Positions 27,219 through 36,262 of a stretch of DNA of 64,000 nt are shown in pieces. Numbering within the stretch: the stretch's first letter is position 1; every line of letters begins with the position of its first letter. Source of the DNA: Lachnospiraceae bacterium (GTDB lineage: Bacteria > Bacillota > Clostridia > Lachnospirales > Lachnospiraceae). Where the stretch lies: the NCBI GenBank assembly GCA_022845955.1, contig AP025576.1, positions 6,758,001 through 6,822,000 of the forward strand, given 5' to 3'. The notes beneath the pieces are model-generated. The model made no database searches. It saw only the letters and a list, made by a program, of their open reading frames with translations, and had not been told where the DNA came from. Made by a program: the position numbers and the translations under genes.

Positions 27219-27824
27219 ATGATATTATGTTGCCCTACATGTGGAAACAGTTTTTCTTCTGATACAGAAGATATAAAATGTGATTACTGCTCAAGTGATA
27301 CAGAAATTCTAATTTCTGATGAGGAATTAAGTTCACTTGATAAAAATGAAATTTACAATATTTCTGAAGCACTAAAAGAAAAGTATAAGAATGATGAAAA
27401 CCTAAAATATAGCAAAGGTATATGGGAAGCAAGAGAAGAAAAACATCGAATAGATACCGCAAATCAACAAACTCAAGAAATACAAAATAAAATTATAAAT
27501 CATAAAATCACAACTGGATATAGTTTTGATAGTTATACAATAACATCTTACATATCTATAATTAGCGGAAATGTTGTTTTGGGAACCGGAATACTTTCTG
27601 AGTTTATTGCATCTATTGACGATATGCTTGGAACAACATCATCTCCATTTGAACATAAAATGGAGAAGGCAAAGACACTTGCCGTTGAAAAATTAATTAT
27701 AAAATCTGTTTCAATTGGTGGTAATGCTATTATTGGGGTTGATTTTAACTTTTTTACCCTTAGTAATAACATGATTGCGGTATCTGCAAATGGAACATCG
27801 GTTGTAATAGAAAAAACATGTTAA
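27219..27824 (+). CDS. YbjQ-like protein with N-terminal zinc ribbon
   Basis: A 201-residue protein. Residues 4-24 contain CCPTCGN...CDYCSS, a small zinc ribbon. Residues about 95-200 form a YbjQ/DUF74 domain (GYSFDSYTITSYISIISGN, then KAKTLAVEKLI, GGNAIIGVDFNFF). YbjQ domains form pentameric rings of unknown role and are often called heavy-metal-binding on weak grounds. ATG 27219 follows AATGGAGA. AT-rich and intact, the best preserved gene of segment B along with the DUF4145 gene. Confidence 0.75.
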   Translation: MILCCPTCGNSFSSDTEDIKCDYCSSDTEILISDEELSSLDKNEIYNISEALKEKYKNDENLKYSKGIWEAREEKHRIDTANQQTQEIQNKIINHKITTGYSFDSYTITSYISIISGNVVLGTGILSEFIASIDDMLGTTSSPFEHKMEKAKTLAVEKLIIKSVSIGGNAIIGVDFNFFTLSNNMIAVSANGTSVVIEKTC

Positions 27825-28127
27825 TTGTGTATTTAAACCATTATAATCTTATCAAAAAGAGGCCTTGGGTGTTATTAGACCAGTGATAGATTATATTATC
27901 TTAAGAAACTCATGAAATGAATTTGCAGAAAGCCCAATATAATAGTGTTAAGCGCGTCATAAATTATTGTTATGAGTTTAGCTTTTTTCAAACAAAACAA
28001 ATAAACAGTGGTGATTTGTGCATTGTTGCAGAACCAGTGGTTGAATATAAAACCAAGGACTCAGGCAAAATAAGTGAATCTGTAAACATTGACAAACGCA
28101 ATAATGACTCTACTCCAACAATAAAAA

Positions 28128-28229
28128 ATGTCCATTGAAACAAGAATAGCATTAATTGGCCTCATGTTATCTTTAATTACAATAATTTTAGATATTTATT
28201 TTCATGAGATAGATAGTATAGATTGTTAA
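28128..28229 (+). CDS. Possible 33-residue membrane peptide
   Basis: ATG 28128 opens a frame MSIETRIALIGLMLSLITII followed by LDIYFHEIDSIDC, one clear transmembrane segment. It overlaps the end of a 73-codon ORF (27917-28138) that resembles nothing I know. There is no ribosome site of its own, so it may be a remnant. The rest of 27825-28640 shows only broken coding fragments. Confidence 0.25.
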   Translation: MSIETRIALIGLMLSLITIILDIYFHEIDSIDC

Positions 28230-28306
28230 TGCTACCCTGAGCTGTCACGAAGCTGCTTCATTCCTCTGAAACTCACTTGCTTTAAATCTTGTCATTGTGT
28301 TTCGCT

Positions 28307-28339
28307 GTCTATGGGATAGCATGACGCTATCCCATAGAC
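28307..28339. repeat. Strong stem-loop
   Basis: A perfect 14-bp inverted repeat (GTCTATGGGATAGC / GCTATCCCATAGAC) with a 5-nt loop. No U-tract follows on either strand, so its role as a terminator is doubtful. Confidence 0.5.
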
Positions 28340-28642
28340 GATTTATATATAACTACACGATTCATTTCCAAACGGAAGTTCCTCCTGTACAACTGCACCC
28401 CCATATTTATAATGCCCTGGCCGTTTGAAGCGCATGAGCTGGATAGCGAAATGCCTGTTGTGCAGGCTATGCGCTGCATATCTAACGAGGTTGTATTACA
28501 GTAAGAATCAGAGTGTAATCATGTCTGGTCGGGCAGTTTCACGGAAAATGTGCAATATCATTTTCCCCATCCTAAAAGAGAACAGGCCGTATGAAGTTAC
28601 GCCACCAAAAAAGAACAACAATGAAACGGAGGCAACACGTAA

Positions 28643-28843
28643 ATGAATGTCGAAAAAATATGGAATAGCTGGAACAACGCTGGGATGTTCTCTGGCGTGT
28701 TTTACGTAAAAGATGAACAGGGCGTGATCTTTGAAAGATGTTGCGGTTTCCGTAACAGAAGTGAAGGATTAGCTAACAACAGGGATACTGCCTTTGGGAT
28801 TGCCTCCGGCACAAAATTGTTTACCGGATTAGCGATCTGCAAA
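28643..28843 (+). pseudogene. Serine hydrolase (class C beta-lactamase fold) N-terminal fragment
   Basis: ATG 28643 follows GGAGG. The frame reads WNNAGMFSGVFYVKDEQGV, then FGIASGTKLFTGLAICK, where SGTK is the S-x-x-K catalytic motif of beta-lactamase-like serine hydrolases (PF00144). After LAICK the sequence departs from the family and runs into a minus-strand phage fragment, so only about 70 of some 300 residues remain. Confidence 0.7.
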
Positions 28844-29017
28844 CGGTTCAACTTTTACCGCTGAACGTATAAAATCATATTGCCGTCTATATGATGTAGG
28901 CTCATACCCATCGTAATAATTCTGTAGAAAATAGTTTAATGTTTCATATACACGATCTGCCATTTTATCTACCATTTCTTTTAGGATAGGTTTCATTGCT
29001 GCAACTAAATCATTCAT
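28829..29017 (-). pseudogene. Phage structural protein N-terminal fragment
   Basis: 62 codons reading MNDLVAAMKPILKEMVDKM, then YETLNYFLQNYYDGYEPTSY and FIRSAVKVEP, which resembles the start of Firmicutes phage minor head or tail-associated proteins. It is truncated at about 28846 at the junction with the serine-hydrolase fragment. ATG 29017 has AGGAGG at about 29042-29047, too far for efficient use. Confidence 0.5.
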
Positions 29018-29337
29018 ATTTCTTATAGCTTTAATTTTTGGTTCCTCCTTTAAATTTGATATTATTACTTGTTTAATGAACCTGTGACGTACCAGAACGG
29101 GTATAGCACTAGTTTTCTATAACCCATGTAGAATTTTCTTCATAAATTCAGGCACTAAATAAGCCCTCTATCAGTTATATTGTAAATAACCGATAAAGGA
29201 CTTATGATAATGTCCAAATATTAATTTTTTTTGCACTAGGTTTTCTTCTTTTCATTTCCTGTAAATTCACTGTAAATTGAATAATTCAATATCCTTTTTA
29301 TCAAGTAATATCAGTACTTTCAAGGTTGTGTTTAAAT
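29018..29337. other. Noncoding end of segment B
   Basis: No gene seen. Near 29257 TTTCCTGTAAATTCACTGTA carries CTGTAAATT-type repeats; a similar set (TTTCCTGTAAATTAAATTTA) is at 21186 beside attachment copy 2. These may be integrase arm or excisionase sites. Confidence 0.35.
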
Positions 29338-29370
29338 GTTGCCGTAGCAAACGAATAGTATTTTTATCAT
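29338..29370 (+). repeat. Attachment-like direct repeat, copy 3
   Basis: GTTGCCGTAGCAAACGAATA followed by GTATTTTTATCAT. It encodes MIKILFVCYGN on the minus strand. It marks the far end of segment B. Sequence beyond it is still AT-rich and degenerate to about 31.8 kb. Confidence 0.75.
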
Positions 29371-29513
29371 AATTTTATATCCCTTTATAAGCCTGTAAAA
29401 CCCTGTAATTCCGGTCTGTTTGGCACTTTCTTTGATTTTTCCCAAAATTTACGCAAATCTCCATAAACCCGCGTAAAGTTCCGGGAAAATGGTGTAGTAA
29501 TTGGTTATTATTA

Positions 29514-30580
29514 TCATTTCAATAATGCTTTTAGAGATGAAGTAAAACCCTTCCTTTCTAGATAACCATAAATATCATCACATAGATATTTAATAAAATC
29601 TTTTTCAGAAATTCCTATTTTTTCAACGTTAGACAATATCACTTTATAGAAATTTTTTCTATCCATATCTTTATTTATGATTGTCCTTGGAACATTCATA
29701 TAATCTGCAATAATATCATAATATATATCGTTGATTGAAATATTTGTCTCCTATTAATTTGATAAAATTCTTACCCTTTTCAACAATACACTTACTTCCT
29801 AAAATTTTTCAATACTCGTAATAGGCAAAAAACATTTGGGTAGATATTTATACTCCTGTTTTTTATTTATTTTATCTTTTACATCTCCATCATAAATACT
29901 AATGATATGTTTACCTACACCTAAAGTATTTTATGTGACCATATCATGATGCAATTTAAACATTTGATTACAACCGCCAGAAGGCAGCACACAACATAAT
30001 TTACTCTTATTAAGCCCATTTTCTCGTACAATTTTTTCCACCAACGCTTTTGCTAATTCATCTTCAACTAACAATAAAAAATCAAATTTATTTGGAATAT
30101 ACAAATTTCTAAGTTATGTAGTATATATCCTAATGTTGCCGCGCAAACTCATCAACAGGTACCAAAAAATCCTCATTATTTTCCTGAGACATAAGTTTGT
30201 CTATGCAATCATAATCATCAAACCGAAATCCATAAAAAATACTACCCTCATAAAATCCATCTAAATGTGTACTGGCAATTAACGCATTATGTCCTTTTAC
30301 ACTGCCATGTCCTCAAATTTACTAGTAGTCATTTTCCCCTTTTTATAAAACCAATGGTCGTAAGAATCTTCTCTCTCAATATCTATAGTAGAATCAGCAC
30401 AAATATCGTACGGTAACAACATATGTGACGAAGATGTTTTGACCATAAGAGACAAAGCTAACATCAATGTACTTTTTCCACATCCGTTCTCTCCGACAAA
30501 AGCATATAGTCCCTTTTCGAGACGCAACTCAAATTCAGCACGATCAATATTTTTATCTTATTTATCTTAAGCGTTACATT
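29514..30580 (-). pseudogene. OLD-like AAA ATPase/TOPRIM gene, multiply disrupted
   Basis: From the start near 30580: MNVTLKINKIK, a one-base deletion in an A-run, then ELRLEKGLYAFVGENGCGKS (Walker A). After another shift at about 30300 come ALIASTHLDGFYEG (the switch-His region of ABC-type ATPases) and FLVPVDEFARQH. Next is FLLLVEDELAKALVEKIV, a TOPRIM-like segment, then HIISIYDGDVKDKIN, and the 61-codon tail ending SLKALLK. Several stops and shifts make it dead. OLD-family and related SMC-like ATPases with TOPRIM are phage-defence proteins. Confidence 0.65.
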
Positions 30581-30599
30581 CATACTTTTTTCTTCTTAT

Positions 30600-30708
30600 T
30601 CACTTTCCATCAACTTTTTCAATTCTTCTTTGCTAGGCAACACTGTCAGATACTTACTTGCAAATATCTGACTATTATCTTCCGGTAAAGTGATCTCTAC
30701 TACTGCGT
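30600..30708 (-). pseudogene. DUF1016 (PDDEXK nuclease) C-terminal remnant
   Basis: Only about 35 codons remain: YAVVEITLPEDNSQIFASKY, then LTVLPSKEELKKLMESE and a stop. This matches the end of YhcG/DUF1016 proteins, whose C-terminus typically has QIFASKYxLYLP. The body is missing. Confidence 0.5.
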
Positions 30709-30714
30709 AATATT

Positions 30715-31005
30715 AGGTTTTTCCATAATTAGCTGAAGGATAGCCAACTCATCCAAAGGGCAATTCAAAGTGCAAATTTTGCCCTTTGAACCGTTTCCTA
30801 TTGCACTTTGCACCATATTTTCACTTTGCTTTGGAACACAATCCACATGCATATATCTGCTTTTCAACTCTTAGTACGTTCCTAAAATCCGATTGCTAAA
30901 GAACTTTTCCAAAAACTTTGTTGTTGCATGAACTCCATTTTGCAGGTCATTGTAGTTTGCCCTTACCAAAGCATTGAAGGCGTCGTTATTCACCTTGAAC
31001 CAAAA
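30715..31005 (-). pseudogene. Fic-like protein C-terminal remnant
   Basis: Reads ALVRANYNDLQNGVHATTKF, LEKFFSNRILGTY, a stop, then ELKSRYMHVD, CTLNCPLDELAILQLI and MEKPNITQ. From memory this resembles the region after the Fic core and the winged-helix end of Fic-family proteins. The catalytic HPFx[D/E]GNGR motif is not present. Assignment is tentative. Confidence 0.4.
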
Positions 31006-31323
31006 TTACCTCCCCGCAAAATGTTTTATCGTATCTTTCAAATCATCACTAAAATCCTCCAGATCATCCATGGTAATTGCACCTTCATTCAGCAGTGACA
31101 TCATAATATAAAACTGATTAGATCTGCTCATTTTACAACAGACTCCACAATCCTTTTTGTCCTCATTAATCCGTTTCTCAAGCTCCCAAAATTTATCCGA
31201 TGGATTTCCTTCCCCGCTGAGGATTTTAATATACTCTTTATTCAGCTTATCCATATAAGCTTCCTGCCAGCCGGCAATCTTACTCCGAAATATCTTCCAG
31301 TCTTTCTCAGAAAATGTGTTCAT
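31006..31323 (-). CDS. Conserved hypothetical protein
   Basis: A 105-residue, highly charged helical protein (WQEAYMDKLNKEYIKILSGE, then FWELEKRINEDKK). I recall close relatives annotated as hypothetical proteins in many Lachnospiraceae; the function is not known. Start ATG 31323 has only a weak ribosome site. It is the one intact ORF in the 29.4-31.8 kb degenerate zone. Confidence 0.6.
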   Translation of the reverse strand: MNTFSEKDWKIFRSKIAGWQEAYMDKLNKEYIKILSGEGNPSDKFWELEKRINEDKKDCGVCCKMSRSNQFYIMMSLLNEGAITMDDLEDFSDDLKDTIKHFAGR

Positions 31324-31838
31324 TAATTACAGCACCTCGCAATCTTTACTTCACATTTATCGCATAAACCTTCTATAATCACACCGAACCTTATCGTTTT
31401 ATGCAGTTCATGATCACACTTGTTATCATTTCCTTTTTTACCAGTACAAGTATAATTTTAGGGAATAACCTGTACAGTTATATTGTTGTACTTCCCATAA
31501 TTATTTATTTTTGCTTTAAAGCTCATTGCCTTTAAACTCATAACAGTATCTCCAAATATTTCTTTAATTCTTTTGCTGCCTTGAACGTCTTCGCATATTC
31601 ATACAGAAGATCTAGATCTTTTTTCATCTCGTGAATAATGCTTTATGGCACTGATAACAGTTTCTTCATCACAACACCTATGAAATCTTAGAAAATCGCA
31701 AATAGTTCTCTCTGTATTATTGCACTTGTATATACTTCTATAAGTAGTGCTTTATTCCTCCGCCTGTAAATCCCTGACTGCTTTTCTAAGAGAGTCCACA
31801 TCATAAGCTTCTATCTTCATACCGGGATTCCCCTTTAT
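31324..31838. other. Degenerate intergenic stretch
   Basis: Contains one short minus-strand frame (31769-31834) reading MKIEAYDVDSLRKAVRDLQA and then a stop; it looks like the cut N-terminus of a larger protein. Nothing else is coherent. This is the right border of the AT-rich zone. Confidence 0.4.
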
Positions 31839-33860
31839 CTATTCCAGCGTAAGTAAAGCTTCCAGCACTTCAAAAATCTGCATTTCCTTTCCAACACTTT
31901 GTGCCAGTTTCCGCACCCCTTCCGCTGCCAGTTTGCGGCCCTTTTTACTTGATCGGTCGGACAGCAGATAATAAAGCTCCTGCTGCATTTTCCATGGCAG
32001 CTCATAGATTTGTTCGTCTCCCTCCAGTTCCTCCGGAACTATATATTCCTCTTCCTCCGCCGCAATGGAAAATGCTTCCCTGCCTGTCCGGCGGAAAAGT
32101 CCCACGCGGCTGTAACCCTTCAGGCAGGCCAGCGGCGTATTCAGCCAGCAGGCAGCCACATTTATCCAGATCATCGCAAGGGCCAGCATATTCCGGGGTT
32201 CCTCAGGACCCTCAATAAAAGTATTTTCTATAATATAAAGCAGTTCATCCAATTCCAGCCCTGATATGGTATCCAAATACAAATCCGGTAAAAATCCGCT
32301 TAATTCTTCCGGATATACCACATCCAAATTTACCAGCGTGTCCGCCAGTTCATCCCATTCCGGCACAAAGCTGCCGATTCCTTCTTTCCATTTTAAAAGC
32401 TGGCGGTTTTTAAAATCGGCATATTCCAGTTCCTGGCCAAACTCACTCATTTGTGCCAGTACCCGTTCCGGATCCAGCCCATTCACCGCGGCAAAAGAGG
32501 TGGCGGAATTATCTATCAGGCATTCTCCTGTTATGTATTCCCCATAGAACCGCCCGTCAAGATAGAGATAACGCATTAAATCTTCATAGGATATGGGGCC
32601 GAATGCCTTTTGGTATTTCGCATGAAGAGCTCCTAATCCTATAAAACCATAACTTTGCAGCAGATAAAAGATACCGTCGGTGATTAATTGTTTTGTACTG
32701 AAAAACTGATGGAGCCTCGCTGTCCTCAGAAACTGCACAAAACTTTCGTTTCCTTTTGCAACGGCAACTTCCATCCTATTATTTTCCCGGCTTTTAAAAA
32801 TCTGCACGTCCCATAGTCCCCAGGCACACAACGTCACCATACTTTTTTCAGGGACAACGCCAAGAACCTCACCTGCTTTCTTTTCCGTGCTTAAAAGATA
32901 AGTTTTTACAGTTATTTCATCCATCAAAATCAGATAATATTCAGGATGCGCTTCCAGTACTGTCAAAATGGCTTTCTTTGCTTCATTCTTACTTCTGCCT
33001 GGGCTTGCTGGGATTAGCAGGTACTTTGCATAGTCTGCCATCTGTTGTTCTGAATTCTCTTCCAAAAGCTGTTCCTGTGTAATATCACGGTCACATTTAT
33101 AAATACAATAGTCCGGCGGCGCTTTCTCCACATCCGTTTTTCCCGTATCAAAGTTGAAAACGAGCTGGCCTTCCCCGGGCCGCTGTATGTCCTTCGGCTG
33201 TCCTGCTGCATTATCAGAAGCTCTTTTCCTGTCAGCCGCCTCATAAAAGCTGTTGATTTTTTCCAGCTTGCGTTCCAAATCTGATTTTTTCTTTGGCGGC
33301 TGTTTTTTTTGCCCTTTACTGAATTTATTCCAAAGAAGTTGTAACAGTTCCCTTTCTTCCTCTAATTCCGGACTTTCTCCGTTTGCCAACGGCTCACAAA
33401 AGCAGGTTTCCTTCAGATGTATATTCACAGCCGCTTCATCATATGGCTCACTGCTTTCTGCCCCGTCCCACACACCGCCGCTGTCTTCCTCCATATTATT
33501 GCGTCTGTGTGTAAGCACAACAGGATAGCGCTTATCATAATCATCCATTTCTTTTTCCAACGTAATTTTATGTTCCCAGCTGTCTCCAAAATCATAGGTA
33601 TATCGGATCCAGCCTTTCCTCAGATACGCGTCCGCCGCCACTTCCCGCTCATCCATATCCGCATCCGCGTAATCTGTATTGCTGATTCTAGCCCTGCTGT
33701 TCTGGAAAGAGAAATCATGCAGATGTTCCTCCTCCCATCCAAATACAATCTGCAGGATGTCATGCAGATCTGCAAAGCTGAGATGATCCGGCAGCAAAAT
33801 TCTGCGCCATAAAGGAGGCTTAGTTCCTTCCAAAACTACTTTAACCTGAAATCCCGCCAT
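31839..33860 (-). CDS. Plasmid pRiA4b ORF-3-like protein, large form
   Basis: A 673-residue cytosolic protein. Residues 1-165 form a pRiA4b ORF-3 domain (VVLEGTKPPLWRRILLPDHL, then LHDILQIVFGWEEEHLHDF, YDFGDSWEHKI). The remaining 500 residues are an acidic helical region with no domain I recognise. ATG 33860 follows AGGAGG. GC content and codon use are host-like, so it stands outside the AT-rich zone. The domain's function is not established. Confidence 0.8.
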   Translation of the reverse strand: MAGFQVKVVLEGTKPPLWRRILLPDHLSFADLHDILQIVFGWEEEHLHDFSFQNSRARISNTDYADADMDEREVAADAYLRKGWIRYTYDFGDSWEHKITLEKEMDDYDKRYPVVLTHRRNNMEEDSGGVWDGAESSEPYDEAAVNIHLKETCFCEPLANGESPELEEERELLQLLWNKFSKGQKKQPPKKKSDLERKLEKINSFYEAADRKRASDNAAGQPKDIQRPGEGQLVFNFDTGKTDVEKAPPDYCIYKCDRDITQEQLLEENSEQQMADYAKYLLIPASPGRSKNEAKKAILTVLEAHPEYYLILMDEITVKTYLLSTEKKAGEVLGVVPEKSMVTLCAWGLWDVQIFKSRENNRMEVAVAKGNESFVQFLRTARLHQFFSTKQLITDGIFYLLQSYGFIGLGALHAKYQKAFGPISYEDLMRYLYLDGRFYGEYITGECLIDNSATSFAAVNGLDPERVLAQMSEFGQELEYADFKNRQLLKWKEGIGSFVPEWDELADTLVNLDVVYPEELSGFLPDLYLDTISGLELDELLYIIENTFIEGPEEPRNMLALAMIWINVAACWLNTPLACLKGYSRVGLFRRTGREAFSIAAEEEEYIVPEELEGDEQIYELPWKMQQELYYLLSDRSSKKGRKLAAEGVRKLAQSVGKEMQIFEVLEALLTLE

Positions 33861-33989
33861 TTTATTTTCCTCCTTTGTTTGTACAATCCTTCCGCAAGAC
33901 CATCCGTTTGTACCACTATATCCTTTACGGTCTATCTGCTTTTCAGTATATCATAGAATAATTAAGAAAAAAAAGAAAATTACAACAAA

Positions 33990-34031
33990 AAAGAAAGCCT
34001 GAGCCCCGGTAATTGGTTCGGACTTTCTTTT
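33990..34031 (-). terminator. Rho-independent terminator after the VOC gene
   Basis: On the minus strand AAAGAAAGTCCGAACC and GGGGCTCAGGCTTTCTTT pair with small mismatches around an 8-nt loop, followed by TTTTTTGTTG. It lies 13 bp beyond the stop at 34044. Confidence 0.8.
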
Positions 34032-34043
34032 TTCCTGGTTATC

Positions 34044-34481
34044 TTATAAATTATGTTCTTTAAGGAAGCGGCACTGTAAGGAATCCTCCTCCATCTGCAT
34101 CAGTTCAATCCGGTTATGATCCGGATCATGTGTCCAGCACTGCCAGTTCTTATCCATCCCCTGCGAAACAGGAGAATCAAGCACCCATCCGGCCTGTGTG
34201 ATTTGATCCGCTATTTTCTGAATATCCTCTACTTCCAGGCAGAGATGGGAATAACCGATATTTTCATCTTTGTATTCCTGACCGTTTACCCCTCCGTAGA
34301 AAAGTTCAATAAACTGGTTTCCTCCTGCATGCAGATATACGATCCATGGTTCTCCTGTTGTGGGATGCTGCAGCTCGAATGCTTTTTCAAACCCAAGGAC
34401 ATCCTCATAGAACTTAATAGCCTTCTCCATATCCGACACATTAAATGCTGCATGTGCCACCCCTTTTACTTGTGCTCCCAT
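34044..34481 (-). CDS. VOC (glyoxalase/dioxygenase) family protein
   Basis: A 145-residue single-unit VOC protein: VAHAAFNVSDMEKAIKFYED at the N-terminus with metal-ligand H10, FIELFY in the middle, and YSHLCLEVEDI and NRIELMQM in the second half, typical of lactoylglutathione-lyase-like enzymes. The substrate is unknown. ATG 34481 follows AGGAGAAAGGGG. A TATAAT sequence at 34558-34553 suggests its own promoter, so it need not belong to the retron operon upstream. Confidence 0.85.
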   Translation of the reverse strand: MGAQVKGVAHAAFNVSDMEKAIKFYEDVLGFEKAFELQHPTTGEPWIVYLHAGGNQFIELFYGGVNGQEYKDENIGYSHLCLEVEDIQKIADQITQAGWVLDSPVSQGMDKNWQCWTHDPDHNRIELMQMEEDSLQCRFLKEHNL

Positions 34482-34605
34482 AATTTCCCCTTTCTCCTTT
34501 TACCTGGCTGGCTTTTCTGAAAAACCCGTTGCCAGACGGATTTACATTTTCTATTATATACCTTTGCACCGATAAATACCATAAGATACGGATTATATGT
34601 CCCCA

Positions 34606-35259
34606 TTAAAAACGACTTCGGTTACTGTCCGTGTCCCCTTGTGCCCTGCCCAGCCTGCGCCTGTAATCATTGTCTATCCACTCATCCAGCGTAAGAGGGA
34701 CATAGTCGGAATACATGCAGAAGCAATTGATCAGATTACAGGGGATACGCCGTTCCCCCTCATCCGGATAGTGCAGGACGGTGCTGCGGGTGATTTCCTG
34801 GAACTGCTGTATCAGCCGTTGATCGTGGGTATCATGCACGTGGCCGTGGAGCATATAGGTTCTTGGGTTTCCCTGTTCATCCAGCCGATATTGCCCGTTG
34901 TAACACAGGATCGGGTAATGGCACAGGACAAGCTTGCGCCGGTTGTCACGCAGTTCCTCATAGGGCTTAATCCATTCAAAACGGCCGGCATTGTATTTTT
35001 TATCCTTCAGAAACGGATCATGGTTTCCCTGGATCAGATATAAACGCCCATGCAGCTTTTCCAGAAGGTCGTTCGTCTCTTCCGGCTTGCCCCAGGACAA
35101 ATCTCCCAGAATAACCACTTCATCTTTTTTCCGTACCTTGCCGTTCCATCTTTTCAGCATATAGGCATTCATGGCCTCCGCGTTTTCAAAGCCGCGGTTG
35201 TCCATCCTTCTGTTCAGGGCATCGTGGAAAAAATGGCAGTCCGCAATATAATATCTCAA
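34606..35259 (-). CDS. Calcineurin-like metallophosphoesterase next to the retron RT
   Basis: A 217-residue metal-dependent phosphoesterase. All signature blocks are present: ADCHFFH (D7, H9), LGDLSWG (G52-D53), QGNHDPF (GNHD 78-81), CHYPI (H114) and HGHVHD (GHVH 139-142). No signal peptide or membrane segment, so cytosolic. Start TTG 35259 was chosen because AGAGG lies 6 nt upstream; the longer frame enters the RT gene. Only 16 bp separate it from the RT stop, so they are co-translated. Superfamily members cleave phosphodiesters in nucleotides or nucleic acids. Here it is the only candidate retron effector. Confidence 0.88.
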   Translation of the reverse strand: MRYYIADCHFFHDALNRRMDNRGFENAEAMNAYMLKRWNGKVRKKDEVVILGDLSWGKPEETNDLLEKLHGRLYLIQGNHDPFLKDKKYNAGRFEWIKPYEELRDNRRKLVLCHYPILCYNGQYRLDEQGNPRTYMLHGHVHDTHDQRLIQQFQEITRSTVLHYPDEGERRIPCNLINCFCMYSDYVPLTLDEWIDNDYRRRLGRAQGDTDSNRSRF

Positions 35260-35275
35260 TCGTTTCCTCTTTCTC

Positions 35276-36262
35276 TTATCCCAGGTACTGTTCCTTCCAG
35301 TCCCTGCAATAGCGCGCAAATTCTTCGTCCTGTGGGTTTATCTGCAGCACGAAACGGAGTCTGCCCAGCACGGAGCCGATGTAGCGTTCTTTATCCCAAC
35401 GGATCCCTTCGGCCGCCTCTATTCTGGCAAGATGGGCTTCTATCCCGTACTTTCTGCAGTAGTAAACCTCCTGCCGCAGCTTTTTCCGGTAGTCTCGGGA
35501 AACCTGAAGCTTTTCATTCACCACAATCCCTGTCACAGACTGGCGGACACCTTCTGTAAGCAGTTTCGTTTTCTTTTCATTCAGGGAAAATCCCATGGCC
35601 TCCAGGTAGCTTCTCACCTTGGTGATAAGTGCTGGGGCATCGAAACTGCCGGAAAAGGTCATGTCATCACAATATCGGGTATAGGTGATTTCCCGTTCCC
35701 TGCACCAGCCTTCCATATATTCATCAAAAGGCCGCATTACCAGATTGGATATGGCGGGCGATGCAGGGGAACCCTGCGGGAGCCTCTCCTTACAGCAGCA
35801 AAGGCTGGTAAGGAGCATCGCCGCCGCAGGAGGAAAAAGAGTGTCGGGAAACGCCGCGCCGTATACCCGGGGAAACAGGATGCTGTCGAAAAAATGGCTG
35901 ATATCCAGCTTCAGCACTTTATTTTTGCCCAGATGAGCGGATGCATTTGCCCGGATATCCGTCCCCTTGCGGTAAGCCAGGGCGCAGGGGGATACCGGCC
36001 TTTCATCGAGCACATGGTGCAGGATATTCCTCTGCACCGCCTTTAAAAGACCGCAGGGAACCAGAAGCTGCCGGCTGCCTCCCCCTTTTTTGGCTATTGT
36101 CACCCGGCGGTAATTTTTTATGCCCTGGTTACTCAGGGTATACAGGCAGGCCAGCTGTTTTTCCCGGCTCATTTTCTCCCCGCCGGGGATCAGGCGGAGG
36201 GACAGGATAAAATCCTGGCACTGGCGTGTGGTACAATATTTCCAAAGCTGTGTATTTCCCAT
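35276..36262 (-). CDS. Retron-type reverse transcriptase
   Basis: A 328-residue reverse transcriptase. Motifs: LKLDISHFF (catalytic D120), LPQGSPASP (161-169), and YCDDMTFS (197-204) with the YxDD box. It has both retron hallmarks, NAxxH as NASAH (106-110) and VTG as SVTGIVVN (242-249). There is no maturase, endonuclease or other extra domain, which argues against group II intron, DGR or CRISPR-associated RT. Start ATG 36262 has AAAGGA 8 nt upstream; the open frame back to 36478 overlaps the structured noncoding region and is not credible. The metallophosphoesterase follows 16 bp after the stop. Host-like GC content. Confidence 0.92.
   Translation of the reverse strand: MGNTQLWKYCTTRQCQDFILSLRLIPGGEKMSREKQLACLYTLSNQGIKNYRRVTIAKKGGGSRQLLVPCGLLKAVQRNILHHVLDERPVSPCALAYRKGTDIRANASAHLGKNKVLKLDISHFFDSILFPRVYGAAFPDTLFPPAAAMLLTSLCCCKERLPQGSPASPAISNLVMRPFDEYMEGWCREREITYTRYCDDMTFSGSFDAPALITKVRSYLEAMGFSLNEKKTKLLTEGVRQSVTGIVVNEKLQVSRDYRKKLRQEVYYCRKYGIEAHLARIEAAEGIRWDKERYIGSVLGRLRFVLQINPQDEEFARYCRDWKEQYLG

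Larger units (their letters stand above)
21070..29370. mobile_element. Inserted segment B: degenerate integrative/phage element
   Basis: An 8.3-kb AT-rich segment between copies 2 and 3. Its left end has the remains of a tyrosine integrase facing the junction, as integrative elements usually do. The rest is phage tail and head fragments, nested insertion sequences, zinc-ribbon genes and a serine-hydrolase fragment. No relaxase, T4SS, capsid or portal gene remains, so it can no longer move by itself. Confidence 0.65.

Noticed and set aside
27917..28138. 73-codon ORF as a gene
   Set aside because: No ribosome site, no recognisable motif, and the surrounding sequence is degenerate.
21070..29370. 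A functional conjugative element
   Set aside because: No relaxase, coupling protein or T4SS gene is present and the integrase is broken.
34044..34481. VOC protein as a third member of the retron cassette
   Set aside because: There is a 124-bp gap with its own TATAAT and strong ribosome site before it; VOC proteins have no known retron link.
35276..36262. RT as a group II intron or CRISPR-associated RT
   Set aside because: No maturase, HNH or Cas1 domain and no intron structure; NAxxH and VTG motifs point to a retron.
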